64,000 nucleotides of DNA from positions 27,775-91,774 of the forward strand of contig QZCP01000163.1 in NCBI GenBank assembly GCA_003956705.1, written 5' to 3'. The notes below the pieces were generated by a model. That model was not told where the DNA came from. It searched no databases and saw only the letters and a program-made list of their open reading frames with translations. Positions 22,881-35,192 of the stretch are shown here, piece by piece. The DNA comes from Brevipalpus yothersi (lineage: Eukaryota; Arthropoda; Arachnida; Trombidiformes; Tenuipalpidae). The position numbers and the translations under genes are program-made. Each line of letters begins with the position of its first letter. The stretch's first letter is position 1.

Positions 22881-24322
22881 CTAAATTCGAATCAAATGAA
22901 GAGATAGACGGTAAGGTCCGAATCCTCTATTCAATGAGCTAGGATCAACCCATGATTCGATTCTAATGAATTTTGTGGAGGGAAAAAGCATAGAGAAAAA
23001 AGAGAAAGTGATATCATTCATCTTTACATATCTTTCTTCATAACTGAATCTCTCTTCATAATAAAAACCGAGAACTCTGCCGTCATCCAAAGAGAAACCT
23101 TCTCTATCAAGATCCTTTTTGAAATTGAAAGCTTCTCTTTCCACACTATCTTGATTGAGATGACAATCACTGACATTTAGTAAGGCAGACTTGATATCTC
23201 TTCCACAGAAAGCAACGCTTATGCTGTTCGATTTCTTAAAACCCTCGAATCTTGGGTCATGATATAAGAACTGTGGCCAAAGCAATATTGTTCCAGATAT
23301 CCGACAAGGAGAAGAGGAAAAAGAGACAATGTCCTCAATGTGCTCGAATGCTGATTTGAAAGCAGCGCTGTATCTCTTTCCATCCCTTGTGAAGCTAGTA
23401 TTGGTCAAGAGGACGATTGATTCTACTGGAAAATCAGGATCATTAGTGATTGGTCTTGGACTTTCAGGATCTGACCAGTCGGTAATGATGACTCTGTGAT
23501 TTGAAGTGTATCGATTCAAGTGGAAACCTCCAATATACCTTTCACAATTAGCACTTGGAAATGCAAACGATTCAAATAGCCCCTGGAAACCGAAATGTTT
23601 ATCAAGCTCTGTATAGATCCGAAGCTTGGAGTGGTTGTCAACTTTCAGTTCCCCGTTATACTTAGAACCTTCACCATAGTTGATGATTGCGGTTGGATTT
23701 TCAGGTGATAGAGATGAGATTTCATCACTGAAGCGATCAATGCTCATGAAAGTAAAACTAGGGATGCAACTCATATCTTTGTTGAAGAAATCCTTCAAAT
23801 ATTCCTCCGCCTTGAGAGCCATGGAAAGTGACAAATGGAAAGTACATGTACCTGCTCGCCAAAAATAACAATAGTTGCTGGAAGACATTTTTTCGAAAGC
23901 TTGAGTCTCTAAGATTTCGTGCTTTGTTTCTCTGCTTAGGAAAGATTTGATTCAATATTGAACAATCACCAAAATTGAAATAAACTGACCTGAGATAACG
24001 CAGTTCGTTGCTCATATTTTTACCATCCAAGTAGCAAGCATCAATTGGAGGACACTTTGCCAGTAACCGAATAGCTTCATCCCATTCACCAAAGGCTCGA
24101 CCAAAATTATACAAATCGATTGGTTCAAGATATCTCAACACATTTCGAATGATGTGAGGTTGCCTCAAGGCTATGTCCATGGCTGGACACTGGAAGAGAC
24201 AAAAATCAAATCAGATCGCATGCTAAAGGGATAAAAAATGTGTACACAAGTCGAAACGCTCTCACCTCTTGTTTAGCTGGTACTTGAACAATCCGTTCTG
24301 AGGATTTTCTCTTTCGTTTCAT
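22881..24322 (-). CDS. FB7, group-1 F-box-like protein (435 aa)
   Basis: Exons are 24266..24322 (19 codons), 23990..24189 and 22881..23931; introns are 76 and 58 nt. Exon 1 is basic, MKRKRKSSERIVQVPAKQE, a possible nuclear localisation signal. The F-box part is PHIIRNVLRYLEPIDLYNF. C-domain: YCYFWRAGTCTFHLSLSM, GFHLNRYTSNHRVIITDW, ISVAFCGRDIKSA, LDDGRVLGFYYEERFS with a duplicated YEER element, ending LSLHLIRI. Both exon-1 and exon-2 ATGs are intact. FB12 shares the SWVDPSSLNR segment near the end. Promoter motif at 24478-24522. Confidence 0.87.
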
Positions 24323-24779
24323 TCTAAGGAATTGAGGTTTGCTATAATTATCACTCAACCAATCAACAAAATCCGAAGTTTGTTAGATTTTCAGTTCGCA
24401 AAGAAATATGAAAACATTTCCGAAGCACTATCAAAACAACGATGATGAAATACAGAGAAGATGATTGCAGTTGGAAGCTGAAGTGGCGCTCATCATGTGA
24501 TTTGCTTTTGGAGAGCGGGAAAGAAAATCTTCAACGATTTGTGAGACTAAACGGACTATCGTTTCGAAATTTCATGATGATAACGAACGTATTACGAGAG
24601 AAAACTTCTCTCTTTCAAATCAAAAGAATCAAGTTCTTTTATTACTTATTCACCAGAAGGAGCGATGTTTCAGCCGTAACGCGTATTCGTTATCTCGTCC
24701 AAGTTAAACAAGTTGGAAATTGATAAAGTCGGCAACAATCAAAGAGTAGAGCATGTTCTAACCACTGATTCCAATCACG
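24323..24779 (-). promoter_or_regulatory. FB7 promoter motif and distal region
   Basis: GCTGAAGTGGCGC at 24478-24490 (ETS core altered to CTGAAG) and GCGGGAAA at 24515-24522. The distal part resembles the region upstream of FB8 and FB12. Confidence 0.6.
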
Positions 24780-25010
24780 AGCTAATATTGATTCCTCAGC
24801 TCCACTAATCTTAGCTCTTTGTCCTAATCGAGATTGACAACCTTGTTTAAAAGGGTGGCTAGTTTGATAATTTTTCTAGCCAGAGCAATGCTAATAATAT
24901 TCGATGGTCAAAAGTCCTTCAAATCTTCCATAATTGGGTATGTAGTCTGAGGGGTCACGAAACATTCCCATGGAAACATTGTAAGAAGGATCCATCCACA
25001 AGTTTATTCC
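24780..25010 (-). pseudogene. Group-2 exon-3 fragment, decayed
   Basis: Read leftward, part of it gives ISIALARKIIKLATL, corresponding to the group-2 ISIAFAGKDIKTATL motif, with frame breaks on both sides. Related fragments lie at 27080-27300 and 39990-40210, each in the same position upstream of a group-1 gene, so the fragment was duplicated along with its neighbour. Confidence 0.6.
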
Positions 25011-25193
25011 ATCGTAAGCGTTGAATAAGGAAACAAACTTGATCTTCGTCGGTAAATGAAAATTTATCTGCTACATCAGTGAGAGGGAAGAGAAAGAGTG
25101 ATACAAATATATATCAATGTATTAGTGCCTTGAGATTTCTCTCGAAACTCGGTAATTTGCGAATGGTATTGTAGAGAACAATTAGAGCAAATA

Positions 25194-26614
25194 CTAAATT
25201 CGAATCAAATGAAGACATAATGGGTAATGTGAAATTCCGAATCTTGTTTCACTCCCCGTTCTTATATTCGATGAGTAACCACTAACCACTGATTTGATAC
25301 TAATGAATTTTATGGATGGGAAATGCCTAGAGATTATAGAGAAAGCAATATTATTCATCCCTCCAGATCTTTCTTCATGATGAAAACCGATAACTCTACC
25401 ATCATCCACAGAGAAACCTTCGCTATCAAGCCTCTTTTTAAAATCGCCAGCTTCTCTTTCAACACTTTCTTGACTGAGATGACTGACATTTAGTAAGGTA
25501 GACTTGATATCTCTCCCACAGAAAGCAACGCTTATGCCTTTTGATTTCCGGAAACCCTTGAATCTTGGGTCATGATACAAGAACTCAGATGAACAAAATA
25601 TCGTACTAGATATCCAACAAGGAGGAGTGGAAGGGGAAACAATTCGCTTAATTCGCCTCAAAACTGATTTGAAAGCAGCTTCCCCTTCCTGCCCATTCAT
25701 GGTGAAACCAGAATTGGTCAAGAGGATGATTGATTTTACTGGAAAATCAGGATCATTGGTGATTGGTCTTGGACTTTCAGGATCTGACCAGTCGGTGACG
25801 ATGACTTTGTGATTAGAAGTGTATCGATTCAAGTGGAAACCTTCTATACACCTATCATAATGAGTATTTGTAAAAGGAAACGATTCAAATAGCTTCGGGG
25901 TATTGAAATGTTTATCAAGCTCTCTATAGATCTGGAGCTTTGAATCATTGTGCACTTTCAGCCCTTCACTGTACCCATGATTGATGACCACAGTTGGATT
26001 CTTAGGTGATGAGAGTGAGATTGCATCACTGAAATCATAGACGCTCATGAGGGAGAAACAAGGAAGGCATCTCATATCTTTGTTGAAGAAATCTTTCAGA
26101 TATTTTCTAACATCAGGGTCCACTGACACATGGAAAGTACCTGCTTGCCAAAAATACCAAACGTTGTAGGCAGACATTCTATTGAAAGCACGGGCCTTCC
26201 TGATTTTAGGCTTTGTTTCTCTGTTATGAGAAGATTTGATTCAGTATGAAACAATCTCCAGAATGGAAAGAAATTGACCTGATAAATTGCAATTCTTCAC
26301 CCATATATTTACAATCCAAGTAGCAACCGTCAATTGGAGGACACTTTGCCAGAAACTCAATAGGCTCACCCCATTCACCAAATGCTCGACCAAAATTGTA
26401 CACATCAATTGGCTTGAGATGTCTGAAAACATTTCGAATGATGGGAGGTTGCTTCAAGGCTATGTCCATGGCTGGACACTGGAAGAGACAAACATTTTAT
26501 CAGATCGCATGTTGACCGGACAAAAAATTTATAAAAAAGTCATAGCGCTCTTACCTCTTGTTTAGATGATGGTTCCTGAGCAATCCGTCGTGAGGATCTT
26601 CTTTTCCGTTTCAT
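25194..26614 (-). CDS. FB8, group-1 F-box-like protein (428 aa)
   Basis: Exons are 26555..26614, 26279..26478 and 25194..26220; introns are 76 and 58 nt. Exon 1 reads MKRKRRSSRRIAQEPSSKQE, strongly basic. The F-box-like region is about residues 24-70 (PPIIRNVFRHLKPIDVYNF). The C-domain runs 88-428: FHVSVDPDV about 117, GFHLNRYTSNHKVIVTDW about 214, ISVAFCGRDIKS about 315, VDDGRVIGFHHEERS about 357, LCLHLIRI at the end. It is nearly collinear with FB18 through introns, promoter and 3' flank, so the two are a recent duplicate pair. Both start codons intact. Confidence 0.87.
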
Positions 26615-27079
26615 CCTGAAGAATTGAGATTTGCCAAAATTATCATTCAATTAATCAAAAAAATTGGAAGTTTGTTTGATTTTCACTGAAAATTTCTCAG
26701 TTCGCGAAAACAAGAGACAAACCCGAAACACTACCAAAACAAAGATGATGAAATACAAGGAAGATGATTGCAGTTGAAAGCTGAAGTGGCGCTCAGCAAG
26801 TCATCTGCTTTTAGTGAGCGGGAAAGAAATTCGCTGAAATTAAACGAGCTGCCGCTTCCAAGTTTCCTGATGATAACGCATTATGATTGAGAAAGTTTCT
26901 AGTTTCAAATAGAAGAAAAAGTAAGTTGTTTTCTTGCTTATTCTCCAGAAAGAGCAATGTCTCACACCGTCATGTATTTATTATCTCTTTTTTCTATAAT
27001 TTTAACAAGTTAGACAAGTTGGAAATTGATATACATGTATAGTCCGCTGCAATCATTCTAATCACTAATTTCAATCACG
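26615..27079 (-). promoter_or_regulatory. FB8 promoter motif and distal region
   Basis: GCTGAAGTGGCGC at 26780-26792 and GCGGGAAA at 26818-26825, followed by GAAATTCGCTGAAATTAAA. Sequence 26615-26775 is collinear with 59678-59835 upstream of FB18. Confidence 0.65.
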
Positions 27080-27559
27080 AGCTCAGTTTTAAATTCTCAG
27101 CTCTTCTAATCTCTTTCTACTAACTGAGATCGACAATCTTGATTCTAAGTCCGGCGAACTTGATAATTCTTTCAGCGTGAGCGATGCTGATAACATTCGA
27201 TCATCAAAAATCAAAAATCAAAAATCCTTAGAATCTTCCGTAATTAGGCATGATGTCTGAGTGGTCACAAAACATTTCCATGGACACATTGAAAGGAGGG
27301 CCCATTCAGAACAGATCTCTCTCTCTCTCTCTCTCTCACTCACTCTTTCTTTCTTCCTTCCTTTCTCAAGAGACCCTCTTACATTTGCATATGTCCATGT
27401 ATGAATCTGACACGTATAAGGTCACCATTGAGTAGACTGTTAGTAAGAAAATGGTTCGAATATGACACATCAATTTTTATTCATGTAATATCGATTGTAA
27501 TTTTTACGTAATGAAGCATTATTTGTTGATTGAAATGGGGTATTGAGTAAACGTGAGTA
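27080..27559 (-). pseudogene. Decayed group-2 fragment plus (TC)n tract and spacer
   Basis: 27120-27240 read leftward retains traces of the ISIAFAGKDIKTATL region (ISIAHAERIIKFAGL). 27316-27337 is a (TC)n microsatellite. The rest is the 3' flank of FB9 with no gene. Confidence 0.55.
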
Positions 27560-28992
27560 CTAAATGCGGATCAAGTGAATACAAAGATGCCTCCGAAAAA
27601 TTCCTTCATTATCTTTTGAAAAAATGCGATCATGGGTGAAACTTACACGGATTTTGAAAAACTTGATAGATGGAAAAGTTCTCGAGACAGTTTTGAACGC
27701 AAAATCGTCCCCTGATGGGTCCCAGCAATGGTATGTTTCTACAAAATAGAAACCAAAAACTCTATTATCATCGATGGGGAAACATTGATTCTCGAGCTCT
27801 TTCTTGAAATCACAAAATCTACGGTTCAAATCTTCTCGAGTGAAATCTGATTGTCTAATTTTGAGTGTGGAAGTCTTGATATCTTTTCCAGCAAAAGCAA
27901 TGCTGATACTGTCACACGATCGGAAGCCTTTGAATTCTCGATCATTGTAAAAGAACTTTGAGTGACACATCATTCCACCAGATATTTCGGCAGAATAGCC
28001 AGAGAAAAGGTGCTCGAATATATTTTTGTAAGCAGCTGTATCATCTGCGCCATTGAATTGAAAACGTTTATTCGTTAGAAGGATCAATGATTTGATGGGC
28101 AAATCTGGATCATCGATGATTGGCTTTTGTTTTTCAGAGCTTGACAATTCAGTCACAATCACTTTGTAATCCGATGAGTACCGATTCAGGTGAAAACCTT
28201 CCAAGTGTCTTCTATGTAAGCTTTGATCATCAGGCAAAGATTCAAAGAGCTTTGGAGTGCCGAAATGTCTATTGAGTGCTTCATAAACTTCAAGCAGAGA
28301 GTCTTTAGTCACCGTCAAATCTTGCCATTTGCATGTACTAATGATCGCAGTAGGGTTCATTGGTGATATTGAGCTAATCAAATCTCTGGTCCTCTTCCCA
28401 TTGAAGCTCATGAAAGAGAAACTTGGAATACATCTCATATCTTTCTCGAAAAATCCCCTCAAATACGTAATATGTTCTTTATTGGAATAATCAATTGATA
28501 GCCGAAAAGTTGTCGCTTGCCAAAGAAACCAAACTTTTCCAGGAGGTATGAGAGCGTGGTTTTCGAGGACTTCATGATTCTCTCTTCTGTGGAAGGGAAG
28601 AAGAAAGAAAAAAATGATCATAGTAGAAAAAAACACGAAAATCATCAAAAAGGCCGAAACTAACCGTAGAGCTTTCAGTTTGAACTCCATATCCAAATAA
28701 TATAAGTAGCAATCATCAATCAGTGGACATTTTTCCAGCTCTTGGAAAACTTCTCCTCGCCACTCACTGAAAGCCTCACCAAAGTGGTACAGATCGATTG
28801 GTTCCAGATAGCTAAAAACAATCCGAATTATATTGGGTTGCATCAAGGCTGTTTTCATGGCTGAACACTGAAGAGAGAAAAGAAGGTTGAAACCCATGTG
28901 TTGATGGAGTAGAAGAATCACAATATTCTTACCATTGATTCAACTGATGATTCCTGTGAGATTTGTTGAGGAAACATTCTCTTAGACTCCAT
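27560..28992 (-). CDS. FB9, group-2 F-box-like protein (429 aa)
   Basis: Exons are 28933..28992, 28665..28867 and 27560..28586; introns are 65 and 78 nt. Exon 1: MESKRMFPQQISQESSVESM. F-box: PNIIRIVFSYLEPIDLYHF. C-domain: WFLWQATTFRLS, GFHLNRYSSDYKVIVTEL, ISIAFAGKDIKTSTL, IDDNRVFGFYF, end LCIHLIRI. The second intron has a length divisible by three and no stop, so retaining it would add 26 residues including a hydrophobic stretch (FLMIFVFFSTMIIFFFLL). Splice sites match FB3 and FB13, so removal is the default. Both start codons are present. Closest relative FB3. Confidence 0.86.
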
Positions 28993-29860
28993 GCAAGGGA
29001 CCGAGATGATGCTGAGACACAATGAGACAACTAGGAAAACTCATTCAATTGTTAATGACACTTGTCAGGTCCAAAGAGTCAAGATATGAAAAATTCTCTT
29101 ATCGACAAAGATGAGCGCTAATTGCGATTTTGACCTACAAACGAAAATGGCGCTCATCAAAATGATCTACTCCAAGAGCGGGAAAAAGTTCGATCGAACA
29201 TGAAAGTCTACTGTTCTGAATATCGACTTTATTAGTCACGTTGTCAGCCAATTGATACTCGATCCATCCAAATCTTTCTGATCTCACGGACAAATGAGCT
29301 GTCTGATTTATCTGGTTATGCTAAGCCCATATGATTCTGTTTTATCGCAGATTCTCGACTTGGAACTTCTCGAATAATTCAGAATAAATCTATTCTCAGA
29401 GAAGCGAGAGCTTCTTCATTTTTGATTAATGGTTCTTTTCGATTGGCTGATTCAAAACGGAACATTTCCCTAAGGGAGATTCTAATTGGATCCTAATTTT
29501 CTGATTTCTCACATTTTTTCTCTCCCTGGTAATTGACCCCGACTTGGAATTCAGAGTTACTCTTTTCATTGATAGTTTGAACCTAATAATTTATTCATGG
29601 TAAATAAATGATTTATCAATAATGAATATAATCAGCTGTGGCTTGCTGGAATGATGAGAGTATAATTTACTGTTGAAAAATACAGAGAGGGCCTAAAGAG
29701 AATTCACCATAGCTGCATGTTAATCTCTCAAAAACTAGAGAGATAGTTGAGTGGTTTTATGATTCAGGTGTCAGCAATTTTTCATTCTGAATACTTAGAT
29801 GATGTGAGTAGAATTTTTGAGCTTAGGAGTTTCTTTCACTGTTTATGTGATTGGTAGCTT
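28993..29860 (-). promoter_or_regulatory. FB9 upstream motif and spacer to FB10
   Basis: ACGAAAATGGCGC at 29141-29153 and GCGGGAAA at 29178-29185 are a degenerate copy of the shared motif and close to the FB3 version. 29220-29860 is unannotated AT-rich spacer in which I see no gene. Confidence 0.55.
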
Positions 29861-31481
29861 TCAAATTCTGATCAGATGAATTCGTATGGCTTGCAAACCA
29901 GACTTTACTCGTCGCGACTGTACTCTAATGAACTTGACTCGTGGGTATATCTCTGAAAGAATTTCAAAAAAACGAGTAAGACCAACATGCCATCCAATTG
30001 AGCTCTCAAAGATAAATCCAAGAACTCTCCCATCATCAACAGGGAATTCTGGTTTTCCTTTCGATTCTAATGCTTGGTGGATATTTAGATCGAAATCTTT
30101 CTTGTTCATTCTTCCGAAATGAAAGTTAAATTCGATAATTGCTGACTCCACTTGGGTACCACAAAATGAAATACTGAGAGCTTTTGTAGGTATCAATCGA
30201 TCAGAATTATAATACAAGATTTCAGAATCTCTGTCTAGCTTCATTCCTGAGGCTTGGAGAGAGATTTTTCGAATCAAATTTGTGAGTCTCCTAAGCCCTT
30301 TGATACGAGTAATACGAGTTGTACCAACGAAGTAGATGAAGGCTTTTATCGGGTATTCAGGATCATTAAGATTCGGTTTTCTACACTCAGAATCAGACCA
30401 ATCAGTAACTATAACTTCGTGGTTTGACACTTGTTGGTTTATACAGAGGGAATTGATATACTGATAAGTACTTCTCTTCTTTTTCTGGTGTCTCAGTGAT
30501 TCGAAAAAGCCAGGTATACCAACAACTTTACTCATGTTTCGAAAGATCTTGAGCTCTTGTTGGCATGTGATTCTCGAACTTTCCTGCTCGAGGATCACAG
30601 TTGGACACTTCGGTGAAACTATGTTCCTAATATCATTGAAGCGGTGATCCAGGCGAATAAAAGTAAAACTAGGGGTATATCTCATGCTAGTGCCGAAGAA
30701 ATTTCTCAGATTCTCATCAACATCGGTTTTCACCAAAGGGACCAGATCGCCTCCTCTTCCAAAAAACCACCAAGGGCATTCGAGGTTCTTATAGTATGAA
30801 TTAGACTCAATAGTTGTTTTCAGATTTTGTTTCTCTAATTCACTGAGTACTTGGTCTCGCCTTTCAGAATGGATCCTTCTTTTACTTGACCTATGGAACA
30901 GAAAGGATTACTCATATCAAACAGATTACCAATCTCAAGCCTTACTAACCGGAGATGGTCAAGCTCACAGGCCATATCTTTTGCAACAACTGAGCAATCA
31001 TCGATAGCAAATTCCAAGAATCGAGCAGCTTCCTCCCGCCAATATGTACAAACTTGGCTACAATTTTGGAGATCAGACCATTTGAGATGCTTGAAAATTC
31101 CACTAATGATGTGGGGTAGATACCATAAGTTATTCACTTTACTCTTGAATAGGAGAAAAATAAATAAGTCAAGTATAAAGGCTGAGAAGTTTCTATGCAG
31201 CCAAAGGGAGATGTTCAGCTACTTTTCTGAAATTCATCGATATTAATCGAGAAGATGAAAAAGATCTGCACAGAAAATTTTCGTTTTTGCAATTAATCAT
31301 CCCAGAGGAAACTAACAAACGTTTAACAGTATAATTAACTTACTTGATTTTGGAAGATCTCGTCACCACTTAACTCCAGTTTGGGCTTGAGCTTAGCTTT
31401 CCTTTTGATAGCAAGTCGAGGTGCTGTGGAGTCGGCTGATTCATCGATATTTCGCTGAGAGAATCGTCTTTTGCTACCCAT
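29861..31481 (-). CDS. FB10, group-3 F-box-like protein (437 aa), the only complete group-3 gene
   Basis: Exons are 31344..31481 (46 codons), 30950..31143 and 29861..30842; introns are 200 and 107 nt with consistent phases. Exon 1 is long and basic (MGSKRRFSQRN, AIKRKAKLKPK). F-box: LPHIISGIFKHLKWSDLQNC then CTYWREEAARFL, close to the standard LP..I..IF..L pattern. C-domain: WWFFGRGGDL, SPKCPTVILEQ, NHEVIVTDWSDSE, ALSISFCGTQVESA, VDDGRVLGFIFESSIGW, IRIHLIRI. FB1, the pseudogene at 20079 and at least five relics are the same type. No ETS/E2F-like promoter motif is evident upstream. Confidence 0.86.
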
Positions 31482-32314
31482 TTGAGAAGAATCTTTCAAT
31501 TTAGGAACAAAGTAACAGTCTGAAACAATGAGAACTATTTGAGTAAAGATTAGCAATGAGGATTGATATTACAAAGATTGATTGAGAACCATGCAAATTA
31601 AATTAAAGAACTCAGTTTGGCGAGAACGACAAACAGCCCATGAGAACGGGAAAAAGCCAAAAATTATGCAGGACGACTGAGAGCGATTGTGGCTCCAGAT
31701 CCTATTAAGTAGACTTCGCTCAATTAGTAAGAAGCGTCTACGATTTAATTGAAGAGTAGAAAGCTCTTCCGGCTCGAATGAGAGATACTTCAAGCATGTA
31801 AAATGAAACTGTGTAAAGCTATATTCAGGAGCATAAATTTAGACAGAAAAATTTCCAAGAAATGATTCTCATGATGATTAAGAAAAATGTCCCAATTTTG
31901 ACTTTTGAGTAGCATTTCAAAGATAATAAATCATATTCGAGCAAAGAGAAAAAAAATCTGAGCTCAAAACTTATTCAAAAATGAGATAATTTGCAAGCAA
32001 TCTCTTAATTGCAATGATTCAATATTATAGAACACAGGACGTATTAAAGTAGACCAGATGATTGATGCAGGAATAAAGTGCTGCATTCAGTCGAAATAAG
32101 CACTCCTCCGATACGGATGTGCCAGAAATTGAAAATTTAAAGGAAGGAGATAAAGGTTAGAACAATTGGTAAGAAATGCAGTTTATTGATCAAAATTTCG
32201 GTGATGAACATAAGCACATGGAATGATATTTTTGTATTGTCACCAGTCGAGAAACTGAAATGAATCAAGTGGATATGAACAGGCTAATAATCCATTTCTC
32301 TCCCTATTTTGATA
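31482..32314. repeat. Spacer duplicated at about 46.6-47.5 kb
   Basis: 31480-32310 is collinear with 46610-47485; both contain a minus-strand open frame (31569-31793 and within 46673-46993, LLIERSLLNRIWS) upstream of group-3 exon 1. In the second copy exon 1 is dead, yet the open frame survives. I do not recognise it and treat it as probably non-coding. Confidence 0.55.
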
Positions 32315-33800
32315 CTAGAAATGAATCAAATTGACATGGAGATGCTCATAATCATCGTCATTATCATTTTTAACCATATCTTTTCTTTCGGCATAATCAA
32401 ATATGAAGCCATGATTATGTTCTACTACGATTCTATAGAATTCGATCTTTGGAAACGTATTAGTAATAGTTGTGAAACCGAATTGATTCTTTCCTGGGAA
32501 CGTGCGATGGAATACTACCTTGGCACAACTTGCATGTTCAAAGTAAAAACCAAGTACTCTACCATCATCAGTAGGGAAGTTTTGGTTCTCGAGGTCCTTC
32601 TTGAAATCATGGACTCTACGTTCAATAGCTTCTCGATTAAAATCTGGTTTCTTGATTTTAAGTGTAGCAGATTTGACATCTTTCCCAGCGAAAGCAATGC
32701 TGATAGCATTTGATCGTCGAAGGCCTTGGAATCTTGAGTTATTATACAAGAAGGTTGAGTGACACACCATTCCACCAGATATATCGAAAGAAGAGCTGGA
32801 CACAAGGTGTTTGAAAGCTTTTACATACTCCTTAAAGGAAGAAGTATGTTTCCAATTGCTCAAAATGATCAATGATTTGATTGGAAATTCAGGTTCATCC
32901 CTTATTGGCCTCGGTTTCTTGATGCCTGACCAGTCGGTTACAATTACTTTGTAATCAGATGTATGATTCAAGTGAAAGCCTTCTAAAAACCTTTTATACA
33001 TGGAGAAGCTAAGATCATCAGGCAAAGACTCGAATAGCTTCGGAGTATTAAGGTGTTTATCTAGTGCTCTAAGAATCGCCTCCTCAGTTTCCCAATATGA
33101 TGGTAAACAAAATTTGTCACATATATAGATGATCACAGTTGGATGTTTTGGTGAAATTGATTCTTTTGGTGTGAATATTTTCATCGCTCTTCCACCCTCC
33201 ATGCTATCATAATCGAAGATCATCAAAGATAAGCTAGGTATGCCTCTCATATCTTTCGTGAAAAAGTCTTTCAAATATTCGTTCGGATCACCTTCGACGA
33301 ATAGCCGAAAAGTCCGCGCTTGCCAAAACAAACAATACTTCCTACGAGTTATTTCCCGAATAAAAGGACGCATCCAGAATGACTCTTCCAGATTCTTCTC
33401 ACTGTCAAGAGAAAATGTATGATAAACTCGAATGACAGCAATCAGTTAAAGAGCAAAACTTACCGGAGAGCAGATAGTTTTTCTTTCAAATCTTTATATT
33501 CCAGGTAACAACTATCGATTAATGGACATTTCCTCAGTAAACGAGCAGCCTCCTCACGAAATTCACTGAATGCTTGGCCAAAATAATACACATCAATGGG
33601 TGATAAATATTTGAGCACATTTTGAACGATATGAGGTTGCATTAGAGCGATGCTGATGGCTGAACGCTGTAAGAGACAAAGAAATTGATTAAAATTACAT
33701 CTCAAAGTAACAGAGAAACCAACTGACAGAGTGCTCTTACCATCCGTTTAGCAGATGCTTTCTGTGCAATCCGTTGAGAAAACCTTCTTTTACGCTCCAT
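32315..33800 (-). CDS. FB11, group-2 F-box-like protein (449 aa)
   Basis: Exons are 33741..33800, 33464..33666 and 32315..33401; introns are 74 and 62 nt. Exon 1 is basic: MERKRRFSQRIAQKASAKRM. F-box: PHIVQNVLKYLSPIDVYYF. C-domain: YCLFWQARTFRLF, SPKHPTVIIYI, GFHLNHTSDYKVIVTDWSG, ISIAFAGKDVKSATL, TDDGRVLGFYFEHAS; the end is LHVNLIHF, after a short acidic NDNDDDYE. The exon-2 ATG is ATC here, so the first exon must supply the start unless the ATG three codons later (LMQP) is used. FB15 is the near twin, with the acidic run greatly expanded. Confidence 0.86.
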
Positions 33801-33999
33801 TTGGAAGAATGATATGTTTTGAGAGAACACAACGAAGCATCAATAACACAAGAATATGAGACAAAAAATTAAAATTAAAATAAGTTGAAAGTGAACGCTA
33901 AAAATTATCACAATTATCACATGTATGATGAAATAAAAGAGTGAGGATCAAGAGAGAAAAACTTTCTGGTACTCTAGTGTGCTTGGCTGGTACCTTACC

Positions 34000-34045
<46 letters not shown>

Positions 34046-34208
34046 TGTATTCTAGAACTATGCTGTCTAGCAAAAAAAGACGCATCTTTTGTTAGTATCC
34101 ACTGCTAGAATAATGAAAAACGAAGTTAACAAGTTGTAAGTGTGAATTGACGACAATTTTTGATTTAATTAAGATGAATGAACAAGAAAAGATCATTTTA
34201 TCACAATC
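33801..34208. other. FB11 upstream region with (GA)n tract
   Basis: A (GA)n microsatellite runs 34003-34042. No shared promoter motif and no gene found. Confidence 0.55.
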
Positions 34209-34620
34209 AGGGCTTACCAAAGTGAAGCTAAGAATACCGCTCATATCTTCCGTGGCAAAGTCTTCAAATTTGGCTTTCAAATCTTTAGATTTCAGGTAAC
34301 AACTATCGATCAATGGACATTTATTCAGTAAACGAGAGGCCTCCTCATGCCACCAACTGAATGCTTTGCCCGAAATGATAGATGTCAATGGGTGATATAT
34401 AGCTAGGCACATTTCGAATGATATGAGGTTGCTTCAGGGCGATATTTGCTGCTAAACTCTGAAAAGTGGGAAAATTGGTTTAAATCTCAGCTCGGGGCTT
34501 AATAGAATGTCAGTAAGAATTAGTCCTGTCTAGAATTAGAGTGCATTCACCATCCGTATATCAGATGCTTTCGGAGCAATCCGTTGAAAAACTTTCTTTT
34601 TCGCTTTATTTGGAGGATTA
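34209..34620 (-). pseudogene. Group-2 F-box pseudogene, truncated
   Basis: Exon 1 (about 34553-34612) begins TAA instead of ATG but keeps a GT donor. Exon 2 reads ALKQPHIIRN and SPIDIYHFG, then a one-base insertion shifts frame before the W..EASRLLNKCPLIDSCYL part. It is joined directly to an exon-3 scrap (FATEDMSGILSFTL), with the intron and the rest of the C-domain deleted. Both family start codons are lost. Confidence 0.8.
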
Positions 34621-35192
34621 GGATCATGCTAAAGCATACATTAGATCACAAATAGCACAAGATTACAAAATAAAGACTAAAATCAGTAGAAAGTGAAAGC
34701 TAAAAATTATCACAAGCGCATGTACATGTATCATGAAATTGGAGAATAGAAATTGAATCAACAGTTAGACTCATCAAGAGATGCTTTCTGAGCGGAGAAA
34801 CTTAAACGGCTTCGGTGCTGAATACTGTTTCGGATATTCATAAGAATGATATTTCACGATTAATAGTTTTTCAAATTCTTCAAACTCAAGAGTAAGTGCT
34901 TAGTTTGGTGGAGTTGAAATTTTGTTGATCTACATTGAAATTGATTTCTTGTCGTATTGAGGACTCTTGTTCTATTTTAGCAAGCTTAGAATTTCAGAAA
35001 AAGAAAAAGAAATTTGAACACAGTGACATGCAAAGAAGAAGCCTTCTTAGCATTGATTGATTGATACCTTGGAGTGTCAAAAGAGATCAGTGACAACTTG
35101 GTAAAGAAAATTTCAAAAGATTGGATATAGAGTATAAAAAAGTTTGACAAAAAGTTTTTCAGATTATCAGAACACAATTGTGAGAACGAAAA
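34621..35192. other. Intergenic, group-2 upstream block
   Basis: Shares long stretches with 42060-42840 and 49440-50060 (for example AACTTGGTAAAGAAAATTTC). No gene. Confidence 0.5.

Noticed and set aside
28587..28921. FB9 as a single-exon 453-residue protein reading through its second intron
   Set aside because: All relatives have an intron here with matching splice sites, and the added stretch is purely hydrophobic; the spliced model is preferred.
31569..31793. Minus-strand frame upstream of FB10, repeated at 46673-46993, as a possible small gene
   Set aside because: Conserved between two recent duplicates only, with no recognisable domain, and lying where a group-3 promoter would be; insufficient support.
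34003..34042. GA-repeat tracts (also 4057, 27316, 43029, 63922) as a CRISPR-like or regulatory array
   Set aside because: Simple dinucleotide microsatellites without spacers; common in eukaryotic intergenic DNA.
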